DNA of 64,000 nucleotides from Hoplostethus atlanticus (GCA_034670405.1 JAXDDX010000001.1:110001-174000), one strand, 5' to 3'; positions 1 through 13,324 are shown, counted from the stretch's first letter. Program-made: numbers and translations. Notes: a model not told the origin generated them from the letters alone.

Positions 1-73
<73 letters not shown>
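1..73. repeat. (AC)n microsatellite at the window edge
   Basis: A perfect AC run of 73 bp; it probably extends beyond the window. Confidence 0.97.
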
Positions 74-76
<3 letters not shown>

Positions 77-799
77 GAAAGAGCTAGCTAACCCTAGAGG
101 AAACCTCCAGACTCTCATTATGCGTCTGATGGGCCCCAGTGGAGCTGGTTAGATGAGCATGGCAGTGAATGAACTGGAACTGCAGTGATGGGAGGGGAGG
201 AGAGGAGAGGAGGAGAAAGAAGATAGGAAGAGACGAGACACGAAGAAAAGAAGAAAGAGAAGAAGAGTAAAACAGAGGAGAGGAGTTAAAGAAAAAAAGA
301 ACAAGGAGGAGAGTGTGTGGAGGTGAGATAGAGACGAGAGGAGACAGAGGACCGTTTTCACATTGCAGCGCTATAGTAGAAGATGCAGGGAGGAAATTTT
401 GGGCTGATGCAATCGATATTTGAGATGTCGAGATGTGCTGCAGTTATGATGAATGAGGAAGAGAAAGAGAGAGACGGAGATGGAAGACAAACAGGAAGAC
501 ATGGAAATGAATGGAGAGAGAGAGAGAGAGAGAGAGTGGGCGGCAGATATTTGAGCTTTGATCACAGAGATGATTCCCATCCATAACCACCCACACGTCT
601 AACAGCCAAATCAGAAAATACAAACAGCAACACTGTTATCTCCAATTTAGGCTTGTCGAGGGCTTCTCTGATCTCTCTCTCTCTCGCTCTCTCTCTTCCA
701 CTACCTGTTTGTCTCTCTCCATCTCTCTCTCCTTTCCCCAGTCCATCACCCATCCTATCCATCTACCCATAATATCTGGCAGAGGACAGCCCAGTCCTC

Positions 800-804
<5 letters not shown>

Positions 805-874
<70 letters not shown>
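805..874. repeat. (GA)n microsatellite
   Basis: A perfect 70-bp run. Confidence 0.95.
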
Positions 875-879
<5 letters not shown>

Positions 880-1104
880 GGATTGGCAGCAGTTCACTTT
901 CAATTCACTCAATCCAAAATGAAAATCGAAACTGCAATTCACAGGATAATGACAGAGCTTTCATTCTCAATCATTTCTGGATATAAGAGCCTTTCTGCGG
1001 CAAAATATTTCCACTTTTGAGTTTTGGAGGAAAATCCACTTCCTGAATTGATTGAATTGCAAGTGAAATGAGCCCAGCTCTGGTGGAAACTGTCAACGAC
1101 AATA

Positions 1105-1172
1105 AAACTGAGAGAGAGACAGACAGACAGACAGATAGAAAGACAGACAGACAGGCAAGCTGTCAGACAGAC

Positions 1173-1220
<48 letters not shown>
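1105..1220. repeat. Compound (CAGA)n-(GT)n microsatellite
   Basis: Imperfect CAGA units (1105-1172) followed by a perfect GT run (1173-1220). Confidence 0.93.
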
Positions 1221-1221
<1 letters not shown>

Positions 1222-1369
1222 TTAACGAGCAGTGGGGCGGTGGTGTCTGGGTGATTTAGTGGTGAACTCTTCTTCATGGTCAACCCCCGATCCCCCCCTG
1301 CACCCCAAATGGGAGCTGGGACCGCAGCACAGGAAGACACACTGTGAATCAGAGATTACTCTGTGTGTG

Positions 1370-1403
<34 letters not shown>

Positions 1404-1949
1404 CATATGGACAGTGTGTGTGTTTTACTGGTGGAGGAATATTTTTAGCTGTCCTCCCGCCACTGCTGAATCTTCACAGAGACACACTGACATCGGAGTT
1501 GAGCTTTAAATCAAGTCAATTCAGTCAATTCAGGAGGTGGATTTTCTTCAAAATTCAAAAACTATAAAATGTTTATTTATTTGACAAAATTAAATACACA
1601 AAATCTGCATGCATGTAAAGAAAATATTGTCAAGGGGAACACAAACTCGTTTCCATCATGGTCCTTGTTACTCCTGCAGCATACACATTAAGTTAAAAGC
1701 ATCATTACAAACAATTAGTAGAAACATCCGAGAGCGAGGGGCAGATCCCTTCCGAGGCTCTCTCTTATTATTGGGACTTACAATTTGTTTTGAGTCATTA
1801 GAAGCTGAATGAATCCCACCCAACCCTGACTGGAGACCCTGCAGCGCCCTGCGGGGGCCAGAGACAACTTCAACGTGTCGAAAACACAACAGTGTCCATT
1901 TGCAGAAGTCATAGAGAATGTATTGACCCTGAGGCCTAATCCTATTGGC

Positions 1950-1982
<33 letters not shown>

Positions 1983-3138
1983 GCATACAAATGGCAACAC
2001 TGCCTCCATCATAGCGGTATGCTCATGTCTCCTGTGTTATCCCCCGTGGGCTTTTCCACGCTGTCACATTACATTAGCCAGTTAGCATGTCCTACGCTGC
2101 AGCAGGAAGGCCCCAATTCTTCAGCCTCAGAGGCAACAAGCCGCAGGCACTGCTAGCTTAAAAAGGATTTAGTGAGTTAAGTGTTGAGGGACGGGGACGG
2201 GGGGGGGCGGGGCTGTTAATTAGCATGTCAAGACCTTCTGCAACACAGGGGCTAAATGGGCTCGAAGACTAACGCTAACCAGTGCTCTCTCTCTCTTTCT
2301 CCGTCTCTTTTTTCTCAATTACAGCTTGCAGTGCACTCTTTCATTTCACAAAACCCGACAGGTGACCCAGATTATGAAAAATAACTGGAAACGTGCCAAG
2401 AACGCCTCCCCAGCTTGCCTCCATTAGCTAGCTGAGGTGTTCCACGGAGGGCTAGCTGGCTGCAGGCTCCTCGTGTCCTGGTGAGGTTGCTGCTGTTGCT
2501 GCTGCTTCTTGCTTCAAGCATAATCAGCTTCTTTTTTTTTTGCCTGCATGGATATCGAGGTCGGAGGGGGTGGAGGTTATGTGGGGGGACTGGGTGTGAC
2601 TCGATGCCCGCCAGTTGAGAAGAAACACACTAAAACCATCTTTGTGTTCACTCCGGTGCTCCATGCTAACTCTTTAGCGTACACTATGTTGAGTGATAGT
2701 AGACCACTAGCTTTATCAGTCTCCTACTGTCACTCAGCATCGTGTATGCTAAAGATAACATGGAGCATATGGGGGCCACATGGAGGATATTGGTGTCTAC
2801 GCTCTCATCACTTAAGGGGAAAGTTGACCAGTGGCAATAAAACTACATTGTATGTAATATGCCTGTCAGGTTGACACAGACACCCATTTGCAATGAAAAG
2901 GGTTTTGATGGCAGATACAGTACATGGCATCACTTACACACACACCACACACCACACACACACACACACACACAGGTCACAGGCGAGGTGGGAGACACTA
3001 ACCGCATTTGCTGCCTCATTAAACAACTATAGCATGTCACCAGCAGCCTGCCAAGTTATACTGCTGACGGCTACGCGTGAATACACACACACACACACAG
3101 TCTCCACATATAGGATAAGAGACGATCTTGTGTGTCAG

Positions 3139-3178
<40 letters not shown>

Positions 3179-3254
3179 TCTCATGGGATCATTACTAGCA
3201 GTGACATACAATTAGGACTTAGCAGAAAACTGTGAAAGGCATTTCATTACTACA

Positions 3255-3288
<34 letters not shown>

Positions 3289-3767
3289 TGTTCCTGTCCT
3301 CTAATCAAAGGCTTCCTCTTTCAAAGAGCGGTTCAGTCTTAGTTAGTTTACTCCATTACAGCAGACGTCTGTCTGGAGAAACTACAGAGAGACATGGGGG
3401 TCAGAGAGGGTGGCGGGATGACATGAATTCAGTTTCAATTCATATTTGTGACATGAATTCATCGTATACATCAGAGTAAGTAGTCAGTCTATAGTAATGT
3501 ATGAGGCTGTGGTCTGTTACAGGGAACAAAAAGAATACATTGATGCTTTTCTGACAATATAATTGATTTTTGTTTCGATTGGAGGATTGTGACGATCACC
3601 GGCTGGACGTTACAGTTTACCAACCTTTTTATTTACCACATCAATGACTAACAGCAGAATGACATTATATAACCCTGCTTTGATTTCTATAATAGGAATA
3701 TCTGTGTATGAACGGTATTGAACACAACATTGTAACATCTTAACTTCAGGTCCACCCCTCTCTCTCT

Positions 3768-4098
<331 letters not shown>

Positions 4099-4283
4099 GC
4101 AGAGTATCTAGTGCAGCAGAAATGCCTTAAAAATAATCTTTAAAAATGATTTCATGCTGAAAGGATTCAGCCTCCACCAGTCTGGTTTTAGACCCAGAGC
4201 TTCTCAGGCTTTACTACTTCCACGTTCACTGAAGCACTTGGAGCTTTTAGCACGATGACATCACATCGCATTCCTCTGCTAGC

Positions 4284-4329
<46 letters not shown>

Positions 4330-4515
4330 TGTGGTTTGGTTGAGCTCTCTCATGCCAGCTCTTCCTGTCGGTGTGTGATAAAGCATGCACGCGCACATGC
4401 ACATGCACACTCACACGTGCACATGCTCACACAGACACACAGGAAAACAGGTGCTTCTGAAGAGTTCTGCCCTTTAGCGGCAAGCTGTAGCATTCATAAG
4501 AAGTGGTGAATGACG

Positions 4516-4549
<34 letters not shown>

Positions 4550-4727
4550 TGTTCCCAGGCCCTCATTGCCTCGACTGTCCGGTGTTTGTCAGGAGGCGGT
4601 GGGTTGATCTAGACGTACAGAGGTTGACTGACAGGTTGCTAGTTCAGTCCCTTGCAACAGCAGGAGGGAGGTGGACTCATCCCTTCCTATCATCGAGCGA
4701 CCCTGGCCTCTTTGATGAAATGTGAAG

Positions 4728-4765
<38 letters not shown>

Positions 4766-5263
4766 CTGTGTGGAAAAACAATGACCTTGAGTAAAGACAT
4801 CTACTAGAAGCAGTTTCTTTCTTCTCTTTCTTATTTCTCTCTCACTCTTCTCACCCTCCCACCATCCCAACTCTCTCTCTCTCCCATTTTGACTCTGTGT
4901 TTACCCTTTTGTCTTCTATCTCTCTCGTTCCCTCTCTTTCTCCCTCCCCTCGTCCTCCCAGTCTCTCTCTCTCTCTCTCAATCCCTTCGCTTTCTCTCCC
5001 CTCCTCTCTTTCTCTTCTCCCTCTCTTTCTCTCAGTGTTTCTCTCTATTTGACAACAGCACTGGTATTTCTTGGTGAGGGAGTCACTTCAAAGGCCTGCG
5101 ATGAGCCAGCGCTTCCCTTTCTAGGAAAAGGAGGGAGGAGGAGCACAGTTACATAATGATGGCAGGTCACATTGAAGTGCCTCCTCCTGAAAGCTAGCAG
5201 TTAGCTTGGTGTACGGAGATGCTAACCTAGTCAATACAGTGTTTGGATATGGCTCGAGATTGT

Positions 5264-5267
<4 letters not shown>

Positions 5268-5318
<51 letters not shown>
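5268..5318. repeat. (GT)n microsatellite
   Basis: A perfect run of about 50 bp. Confidence 0.95.
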
Positions 5319-5322
<4 letters not shown>

Positions 5323-5536
5323 TTGTGTATGAGATGGATTCACACACAAACCTCCATCTATTGTCCGATTTTTAAAACACATTAAAAACAACATTAAAAA
5401 CACAAACTCAGAAGAAGACATCGTTTCCTGTATGGCTACAGATCGTAACCATAGGCAACTATGATAGTTGACCAATGACAACCCTGCCGTTGTCAGGAAG
5501 CCACACTGCTATCCGCCCATCTAACCCATCAATGAG

Positions 5537-5538
<2 letters not shown>

Positions 5539-5598
<60 letters not shown>
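5539..5598. repeat. (AC)n microsatellite
   Basis: A perfect run of about 60 bp. Confidence 0.95.
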
Positions 5599-5599
<1 letters not shown>

Positions 5600-5879
5600 A
5601 AGTACAACCCTACTACCTCCAGGCTTTTAAAACGCCCATTTAGTTTAAAAGTACCTCATTCATTCAACCATCTACCTCATTCACTGGCTGCACATTCAGT
5701 ACATCATTAAAACATTACAGATAAACTAGCTTGTTTACTAGCTGCACTGGGGCTTGACCAGGGGAGGTTCGCCACATTAGAAGCTAATATGACTACAACC
5801 CTAAACTCAAAGGTTAAAGAACCAGGGACTCTCTTTCCCCCACAGGAAACAAGGTACAAGAACTTACTGCCTGCTTACT

Positions 5880-5996
5880 ATATATTATATATTGTGGGTT
5901 TATTGTGTTTTATTATGTATTTTTACCGTGCATTTCAATAGTAAACCGTCTGCAAACCAAAGTTGCGACAATAAAGTTTGAACTGAATTGAATTAA
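5880..5996 (+). mobile_element. Possible retroposon 3' end with (TTGAA)n-like tail
   Basis: An AT-rich stretch ends in CAATAAAGTTTGAACTGAAT and TGAATT, a terminus often seen in teleost dispersed repeats. No coding part is present. Confidence 0.4.
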
Positions 5997-6607
5997 GATG
6001 TGCAGAGTATATCATATAGTACCATGTTACTCATTGAGAACAGGCCTCATCATGGCTCTCCCATGTGGGTGTAGTTATTGGCTAATGGTGCTCTGCTATT
6101 AGCTCACACTCTGCAATGGAGGACCTTTTCATGTGGTGAGTGTTGGTGGTTAGCGTCGCAGCCTAATGACTGGGGCTTTACGTGAAAAAAAAAAAAGCCG
6201 GCTATAAACCTTGCACGGTGACTATCATCCAAATGAATAAATGCCCGGTATTTATTGCCGAATTCAACCGCAAAAAAGGTTAAAGACCCAGCAATGAGAT
6301 GATATTGGCCTGTGGATTCACAAAAGAGTACACCAGACACGGCTGTAAAAAATAAAAGGCTTATTCTGAATATATGCGGTTGCATTTGAGCGGGATCCAA
6401 TTCACCGCAGATATTCAATATTCTGCTGTTCTCTCCATGATGGAGAATGAATTACTGCTCTGAAGGAAGATACCAAGGGAGTAGCACGCGAGAGAAGGAA
6501 GAGGAAATTAGCTTGAGTAAGAAACGTGAGAAATGATTTGGTGACAAACAAATGACGGCAAACGAAACAGATGAGGAAGTCAAAGTGTGGCAGAGAAATA
6601 AACCCCA

Positions 6608-6615
6608 GTGACGGT
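6608..6615. repeat. Left target-site duplication of the hAT-type element
   Basis: GTGACGGT here is repeated exactly at 7750-7757. Eight bp is the expected hAT target duplication length. Confidence 0.8.
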
Positions 6616-7749
6616 TAGGGGTGCACGACTCTCAAGTTTTTGGAATCGACTCCGACTCTGATTTAAAATATGAGAATCGATGGAATCGACTCCTCGACTC
6701 CATCAATTACGTCATGTAGGAAGTGTTTTTTGGGTCCGCTATATGCGCCATGGCCCGCATATACCCCGTAGTGTTTCATGAGGCAATAAAGCTTATCCAA
6801 TCAATTACCCCATCCACTCGTATTTTAAACACTAAAATGATCTATGTTCAATAATAATGTGTATACATTTTTTTTCCCAAATAGTGCTCAAGAAACCATT
6901 AAAAACGGTTTAGATATGACAATTGATATTTACCTCATCTATTGTACGTTAGCTTACTATGCCAGGACCATGAAGGTGATCTTTAAGAAATCGAAACAAT
7001 ATGGATAGAATAATAAATTTGTAACTTACCCCAATTCATTAACTGATTGATATCTTAAAGATAAATGTTGCTTCATCCTACAGCTGCGTTTACCCCAGCG
7101 CACCAAAACACAAGGAACGTAACCTAGCCTATAAAAGTACAACCTACGTTCCTTACCTAAAGAGCCCACGTGCATTATTTTGCAAGTTTAATACACAACG
7201 CAAACCAAAAGGTAGGCTATACATACAACCAGCAGTAATCAGATAAAAAGTGACTCACCATCTGATATTTGAAAATAACTTTTGTTTAATAACCCTGATA
7301 GCATTGTGAACGTTAATGGGTATTATCAATGAATGGTTTTCAGCAATTCTAGTATCTGCATTTGCACTACAGCCCAAGTGCCATTGAGCAATATTTAGTT
7401 ACATTCTGTTAGTTGCGTCTTGCGTCAACTCGAAAAATGTCCACACTGTGGAAGTAGTGGCCATGCTTGGCATCTCGCTCTGACCGTCTTCTTCTCCGCC
7501 CGGCCCGGACCTTAAAAGTCCCGCCTTCAAACATTAAACCAGTTAATGCAATTGGCTTTGAAACGTCAATGTTATGCCACTGGACCAATCAGCATACTAG
7601 CCAAAATGGTGGAATCGACAGACAGACAGAAAGAGTCGATTCTAATCTGTAGTCTCCATACCCAGAGTCATTGACCGAGGATCGACCCCGACTCTGTAGC
7701 TTGTCGGAGTCGAGGAATCAACTCTTTTGGGATCGACTCTCCATCACTA
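6616..7749. mobile_element. Non-autonomous hAT-type DNA transposon (1134 bp) with 8-bp TSD
   Basis: The 8-bp direct repeat GTGACGGT flanks the element at 6608-6615 and 7750-7757. The termini are imperfect inverted repeats: TAGGGGTGCACGACTC at the left and TAGTGATGGAGAGTCG at the right, read inward, both of the TAGNGNTGNA form seen in hAT elements. Subterminal regions share many copies of a GGAATCGACTCC / GTCGATTC-type motif in both orientations, as expected for transposase binding. The interior is AT-rich and has no frame resembling a transposase (longest about 60 codons), so it would depend on an enzyme supplied elsewhere. Confidence 0.82.
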
Positions 7750-7757
7750 GTGACGGT
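7750..7757. repeat. Right target-site duplication of the hAT-type element
   Basis: An exact copy of GTGACGGT at 6608-6615, directly abutting the right terminus CCATCACTA. Confidence 0.8.
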
Positions 7758-7758
7758 G

Positions 7759-7828
7759 ACAGCAGGTTCAAAGAGCTAGCTAGCAGCAGGTTCAAAGAGC
7801 TAGCTAGCAGCAGGGCAAAGAGCTAGGG
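7759..7828. repeat. 24-bp tandem repeat (about 2.7 copies)
   Basis: A unit of the form CAGCAGGTTCAAAGAGCTAG plus CTAG occurs twice and is followed by a truncated copy. It begins right after the hAT target duplication. Confidence 0.8.
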
Positions 7829-8218
7829 GACGTAGCGGTGCACTGATATAATCCATTAGACAGCAGTAGTATCGCGTTATAATGGCTTCCCACCATCACT
7901 TGGGTGATCAATCAAGAAATGTCCCATTTTTACCACATTACAACGTGTGAAATGAAAAGCACTGAGCTGGCAGATTTCAGCTTAGAGTCTGATAAGAGGT
8001 GCTAGCCGCTAGCTAGGTATCATTCTTGGGACTTTTTCAATTTAAGTGAAGCATTAATCATGATGGCATTCAACATCAAACTGCTATTATTATTAGTTTA
8101 AACATTTTACTTTAATCACAATCACTTCAGTACACGTTCAGTATTGAATACAATACAGGGCTATGTGCCTTCAACATAGTGTCATAGTGTGGCTAGAAGA
8201 GGGGCTTCTCCATGTGTG

Positions 8219-9383
8219 AGACAGGGGAACAGACAGAGGAACAGACAGAGGAACAGACAGGAACAGACAGGGGAACAGACAGAGGAACAGACAGAGGAAC
8301 AGACAGGAACAGACAGGGGAACAGACAGAGGAACAGACAGGGGAACAGACAGAGGAACAGACAGGGGCACAGACAGGGGCACAGACAGAGGAACAGACAG
8401 AGCAACAGACAGGAACAGACAGAAGAACAGACAGAGAAACAGAGGAACAGACAGAGGAACAGACAGGGGAACAGACAGGGGAACAGACAGGGGAACAGAC
8501 AGAGGAACAGACAGAGGAACAGACAGGGGCACAGACAGAGGAACAGACAGAGGAACAGACAGAGGAACAGACAGGGGCACAGACAGAGGAACAGACAGAG
8601 CAACAGACAGGAACAGACAGAAGAACAGACAGAGAAACAGAGGAACAGACAGAGGAACAGACAGGGGAACAGACAGAGGAACAGACAGAGGAACAGACAG
8701 AGGAACAGACAGGGGAACAGACAGAGGAACAGACAGAGGAACAGACAGGAACAGACAGGGGAACAGACAGAGGAACAGACAGGGGAACAGACAGAGGAAC
8801 AGACAGGGGCACAGACAGGGGCACAGACAGAGGAACAGACAGAGCAACAGACAGGAACAGACAGAAGAACAGACAGAGAAACAGAGGAACAGACAGAGGA
8901 ACAGACAGGGGAACAGACAGGGGAACAGACAGGGGAACAGACAGAGGAACAGACAGAGGAACAGACAGGGGCACAGACAGAGGAACAGACAGAGGAACAG
9001 ACAGAGGAACAGACAGGGGCACAGACAGAGGAACAGACAGAGCAACAGACAGGAACAGACAGAAGAACAGACAGAGAAACAGAGGAACAGACAGAGGAAC
9101 AGACAGGGGAACAGACAGAGGAACAGACAGAGGAACAGACAGAGGAACAGACAGGGGAACAGACAGGAACAGACAGAAGAACAGACAGAGAAACAGAGGA
9201 ACAGACAGAGGAACAGACAGGGGAACAGACAGAGGAACAGACAGAGGAACAGACAGAGGAACAGACAGAAGAACAGACAGAGAAACAGAGGAACAGACAG
9301 AGCAACAGACAGGAACAGACAGAAGAACAGACAGAGAAACAGAGGAACAGACAGGGGCACAGACAGAGCAACAGACAGAGGAT
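8219..9383. repeat. 12-bp minisatellite array with 442-bp higher-order repeat
   Basis: About 1.16 kb of tandem ACAGACAGAGGA units with variants (GGGGA, GGGGC, GAGCA, AAGA, and 10-bp shortened units). Both strands stay open for 280-400 codons in several frames because the unit length is a multiple of three and lacks stops; these frames are not genes. Segment 8261-8724 is repeated at 8703-9166 with a fixed offset of 442 bp; the GAGCAACAG variant recurs at 8401, 8599, 8843 and 9041 (spacing 198, 244, 198). The array is therefore a nested higher-order repeat. Confidence 0.95.
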
Positions 9384-9499
9384 GTGCCTGCTGAGCTGAG
9401 CAGATGAAAGTGTATTATTCATCTGCAGAACTCCATTCTTGCCTTGCGTGGTGTCAGGGTCATCTTTTCATCTTTCCCATTACTCAAGCAAAAATGCTC

Positions 9500-9504
<5 letters not shown>

Positions 9505-9577
<73 letters not shown>
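9505..9577. repeat. (AC)n microsatellite
   Basis: A perfect run of about 73 bp, 120 bp right of the 12-bp minisatellite. A second run of about 56 bp follows at 9701-9756. Confidence 0.95.
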
Positions 9578-9578
<1 letters not shown>

Positions 9579-9699
9579 CACCTGCAATGTACTTTCACCA
9601 CAATTCATCTCTCACACCAACTAAAAGTGAATAGGCAAGGGGAGAAAGTCACGCGAGGTCCTTTATGGTTCAGCAAGGACGAGACACAGAACAGTAGAT

Positions 9700-9760
<61 letters not shown>

Positions 9761-10196
9761 TGCTTTATTTGCATGACTGAGTTGCTGAATTAAAGCTACG
9801 ATATGAGGCAGGAAGTGTCCTTTCCCACCCTCCTCCCCTTCAGTTGTCAGGTTCCCACCTGAACTCTTTAAAACAGCATCCAGCCTGAAGACACGGTCAC
9901 ACTAGAATTTGATTCACCTCTCCTTCACTTTATTTCTAAAATAAACACTTTTATTTCTGCTTGTCAAGCTTGATGCTGGGATAATTCAAAGCCACTAAGT
10001 ACATGACAGTGGCACCCTCCTCAAATTTTGAAATTCATTGGGCAAACTCAGATGTGACCAAGCCTTGAGGTGAGGCGAACACGGCCAATGTTCACTAAAA
10101 AAGACAATGGTAATGTTCACTGTGTTTTAAAGGCTCGCCTGCTGCTTGTTTAGCTTAGTTGTTACTGATTTTCTTACCGCTTTCTGCCATTGTAGC

Positions 10197-10237
10197 CACA
10201 ACCCAGCTCTCAACCCAGCTCTCAACCCAGCTCTCAG
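10197..10237. repeat. 14-bp tandem triplication
   Basis: Three copies of an ACAACCCAGCTCTC-type unit in a row. Confidence 0.85.
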
Positions 10238-10321
10238 GCTAACAGTGCTAGTACAGTGCTACTAACTAATGAATAGTTATCAACAGGGTGCATGGTTTAG
10301 TCCATCAACACCAATAGAGAC

Positions 10322-10432
10322 TGAACAATCACATTTAGCCGATGCTTTGATCCAGAGAGACTTCCAGTGAGCGGGAGGTTCATTGTCTTGCTCAAGGACA
10401 CTGCGACAGGACACGTGGCTGTCCATGTGCAC
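10322..10432 (-). mobile_element. SINE fragment with L2-like tail (minus strand)
   Basis: The minus strand reads CCACGTGTCCTGTCGCAGTG, CCTTGAGCAAGACAATGAAC and the tail CTCTGGATCAAAGCATCGGC, TAAATG. The tail resembles the end of the L2-like LINE at 62695-62725. The tRNA-like head is missing. Confidence 0.65.
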
Positions 10433-10438
10433 ATTGGC

Positions 10439-10480
<42 letters not shown>

Positions 10481-10482
<2 letters not shown>

Positions 10483-10613
10483 TCATGTGTCAGAACATGT
10501 GTCTGAATGTATTCATGCATGTGTCTGTACAAGTCAACATATATTGAGATTCAAGGTCCATGCAGCCAAACGCATTTGTGCATGCTTAGAGAGGAGGTAG
10601 AGCGAACAGGGAG

Positions 10614-10616
<3 letters not shown>
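10481..10616. repeat. 136-bp duplicated block, copy B
   Basis: An exact copy of 3799-3934. The left microsatellite is (GT)n at 10442-10480 and the right is (TC)n at 10617-10686, shorter than the 161-bp run next to copy A. Confidence 0.95.

Positions 10617-10686
<70 letters not shown>
10617..10686. repeat. (TC)n microsatellite, 70 bp
   Basis: A perfect TC run forming the right flank of duplicated block B. Confidence 0.97.
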
Positions 10687-10690
<4 letters not shown>

Positions 10691-10960
10691 AATGGCTGCT
10701 GTCACCAGACTGCTGGGCCACATCTGGATCCCATTGGCCTCAGGAAGGGCTGAACACACAGCCCCAATAAAAGCCTCCTCCCACTGCACAGGACTGTCAA
10801 CAGGCCCTCTACCACTGTCAGCGGGGAGGTTGGAAGAGGGAGGGAGGAAGAAGTAGGAGAAGCAGAGTGAGAGAGAGAGCAGAGGTACTAGTCTGTATTT
10901 AACTCCACCTGATGAAATGTTTATTACCTGACCAGCTCTGGCACAACTGTCTCCAGAGCG

Positions 10961-10962
<2 letters not shown>

Positions 10963-10991
<29 letters not shown>

Positions 10992-10992
10992 T

Positions 10993-11041
<49 letters not shown>

Positions 11042-11062
11042 TGTGTGTGTGTGTGTGTGTGT
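10963..11062. repeat. Mirror-like (GT)n-(GA)n-(GT)n compound microsatellite
   Basis: A GT run, a GA run with GAGTGAGAGT interruptions, then another GT run, giving a near-symmetrical GT/GA/GT layout. Confidence 0.93.
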
Positions 11063-11153
11063 CTATGTGTCCCTCCATCCATTAGTTCAGCCACATCTTG
11101 TAACAACGTCCTAACCTCATGTCATCCCCCTCTGCCAGGCTTGCCGTAAGCAG

Positions 11154-11199
<46 letters not shown>

Positions 11200-11703
11200 A
11201 AAAGTGACTCTGTGTTCAAACTTCTATTACAGGAAAAATAAAACAGCCTGCAAAGAAAAATACACACCTTTCAACAAACATTTTGACGCCTAATCGACCC
11301 GAACCACCTTCGCTCCGAACCAGCGCACCGTGGCGACGGCGTGTTTGGCCAATCCCATTCCTAAGGATTTCTTTGCGAGGAGCTGGCGGTGAGCCCGTGA
11401 CGCTGGACGGCGTGATTGACAGAAAATGTAACTCAGAGTGCAAGGTGGTGTGGGAAAATCCCACGGCCCAGTGTGTTGAAGTGTTAATCCCTAGAGAGCT
11501 GGACTGGTGAAGCCGGGTGTGTGTGTGTGTGTGTGTGTGTGTTGCCTGGGAGACGACTGATTTGGAGATGTGGGCGGGGTTTGAAGATGTGTGTAAGGGT
11601 GTGTATATGTGCATAGTGTGTGTGTCTGTTTGGATATGCAGTGTAGTGTATGTTTGTGCATGAGAGAAGAATTTTTGTGTATGTGACGGAGGTTTCACAT
11701 ACC

Positions 11704-11705
<2 letters not shown>

Positions 11706-11750
<45 letters not shown>
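11706..11750. repeat. (GT)n microsatellite
   Basis: A perfect run of about 45 bp. Shorter GT runs lie nearby at 11156-11197, 11516-11542 and 11927-11975. Confidence 0.95.
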
Positions 11751-11752
<2 letters not shown>

Positions 11753-11922
11753 CACAGTATGAGCTGTAAAAAGCCACCTATACCTAACTGTCATAGTGAT
11801 CAATACTTATCTATAATCGCATTAGGTAACAGTATCATCTTCTGAGTTTTGTGTGTGTTGTGTGAAATTTGATGTTGCATTCAGGGAGGAGAAATCATAC
11901 AGTGTGTGTAGATTTCTGTTGT

Positions 11923-11963
<41 letters not shown>

Positions 11964-12788
11964 CGTGTGTGTGTGTTACAGAGAAAGCAAAACCGGCTGC
12001 TTACTGCCTGCGACCTCAAGCATTTCCTCTCCAACCTTGTATTCCTCTCACATTACGCGCTAAAATTCCCATCATCAACCCAACGAGCCTGAGCAAGCTG
12101 CTTTTTGCTTTTTATCTAATTGCGGTTTTAATGGCGGCGGTGCTTCGTTATTAGGGGTTGTCAGCGGTAACGAACAGCTAACCAGCTCTTAGTTTATAAA
12201 ATACACATGCAACACCTCCGTCATACACACAAACATTCATCAAGCTTGTACAATTACTCAAACGTGCACTGCGCTCATGCACAGATACACACTAGACATG
12301 CACTGAAACACACACACACACACACAAAAACCTCACGTCTAAAAATGTTTTGTTTTCATGTCTTTGTATGTGTTTTGACTCACTCTGCAATGACCCTGTG
12401 TTGTGCTTTGTGAATACATTTGAAATAAATTGAAAGCCCTCCAGCCTGCATTTCAAAATAAAAGCTCTCTCACCGAGTGACTCTCCCCGACATCTTATCG
12501 TGACTTGTCAAGTATTATGTTTGGCTAAGGACGTTGGTTAAATCGCTCTTCCAAGCCCCCGAGAGCACAAAAGCTCATCAGAAAACCAGGAAAGTTACCT
12601 TGGCAAAGAAACGGCTTTAATAAGGGCTCTTAATTCCTTCAGCACATAAGGAGAGAAGTGACGTCACAAGGTTACTGAGGGGGGAAATGCTGAGAAATCA
12701 TGAGGAGAATATTGTAATGGGGGTCATGGGATGAAAATGTGCTGTAGTCATGAGTTAAATATTAGGCTAAACTGAGATATCACGACTG

Positions 12789-12825
<37 letters not shown>

Positions 12826-12829
<4 letters not shown>

Positions 12830-12880
12830 TCACTCCCTATCTTCTGTCGTGGGCTGAAAACTCATCTCTACAACAACAAC
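12826..12880 (+). mobile_element. Small L2-like LINE coding remnant
   Basis: Directly after a (GT)n run, the frame reads ERSLPIFCRGLKTHLY, matching the SLPIFRRRLKTHLF stretch at the end of the L2-like ORF at 62064-62432. The sequence diverges soon after. The similarity is short (about 16 residues) but specific. Confidence 0.6.
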
Positions 12881-13324
12881 ATCACCCTCTCCCTCTACTT
12901 TACGCCGGTCTTAAAAATAAAAATCCACTCCCCTTTCAACAGCACCGAGGCAATCTTCATCCCCTACCGACCCCCATGGAGAGAAACAACGCTCTCCACT
13001 CAAGACTTTCACACACGGACAGCTAGATAGATAGTCACACACAAATACACACAATTCACATTCGGGTGCTGATGGGGGACAGCTAACCGGCTAGCATGGC
13101 CTTCTTCATAACAGTTAGCATTCCAAGGCTCAATCATTTCTCACCATTTTTACAGTCTGCTGACAGCGGCATCAGCCGAATATGCTAGAGTCGGCAAAGT
13201 GAACATCACAACAGGCCAGCAAAAACACAAAGTAGATGTTTAGGTTGGTTCTAAAAATAAAAGTGTTTAGACTGGAGACTAACAGCGGGGTGAGAAATGA
13301 CGATGAGGTGAGCAGGGAACGACA

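Larger units (their letters stand above)
74..3768. other. Probable intron: microsatellite-rich, no gene recognised
   Basis: Besides the entries above it holds a GA-rich stretch (180-350), CT/GA runs (500-535, 675-735), GT runs at about 1362-1402 and 1950-1985, a poly-G patch near 2200, AC runs at 2941-2974, 3082-3100 and 3142-3175, and GA at 3259-3287. Open frames are repeat-encoded HTHTH, CVCVC or RERER. Confidence 0.7.

Noticed and set aside
8171-9422. Long open frames (280-409 codons) on both strands
   Set aside because: All are translations of the 12-bp minisatellite (RNRQ, EEQT, SVPL runs), open on both strands because the unit has no stops and a length divisible by three.
9404-9701. 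Many frames with HTHTHT or CVCVCV runs throughout the window
   Set aside because: They are AC/GT microsatellite translations without domain content.
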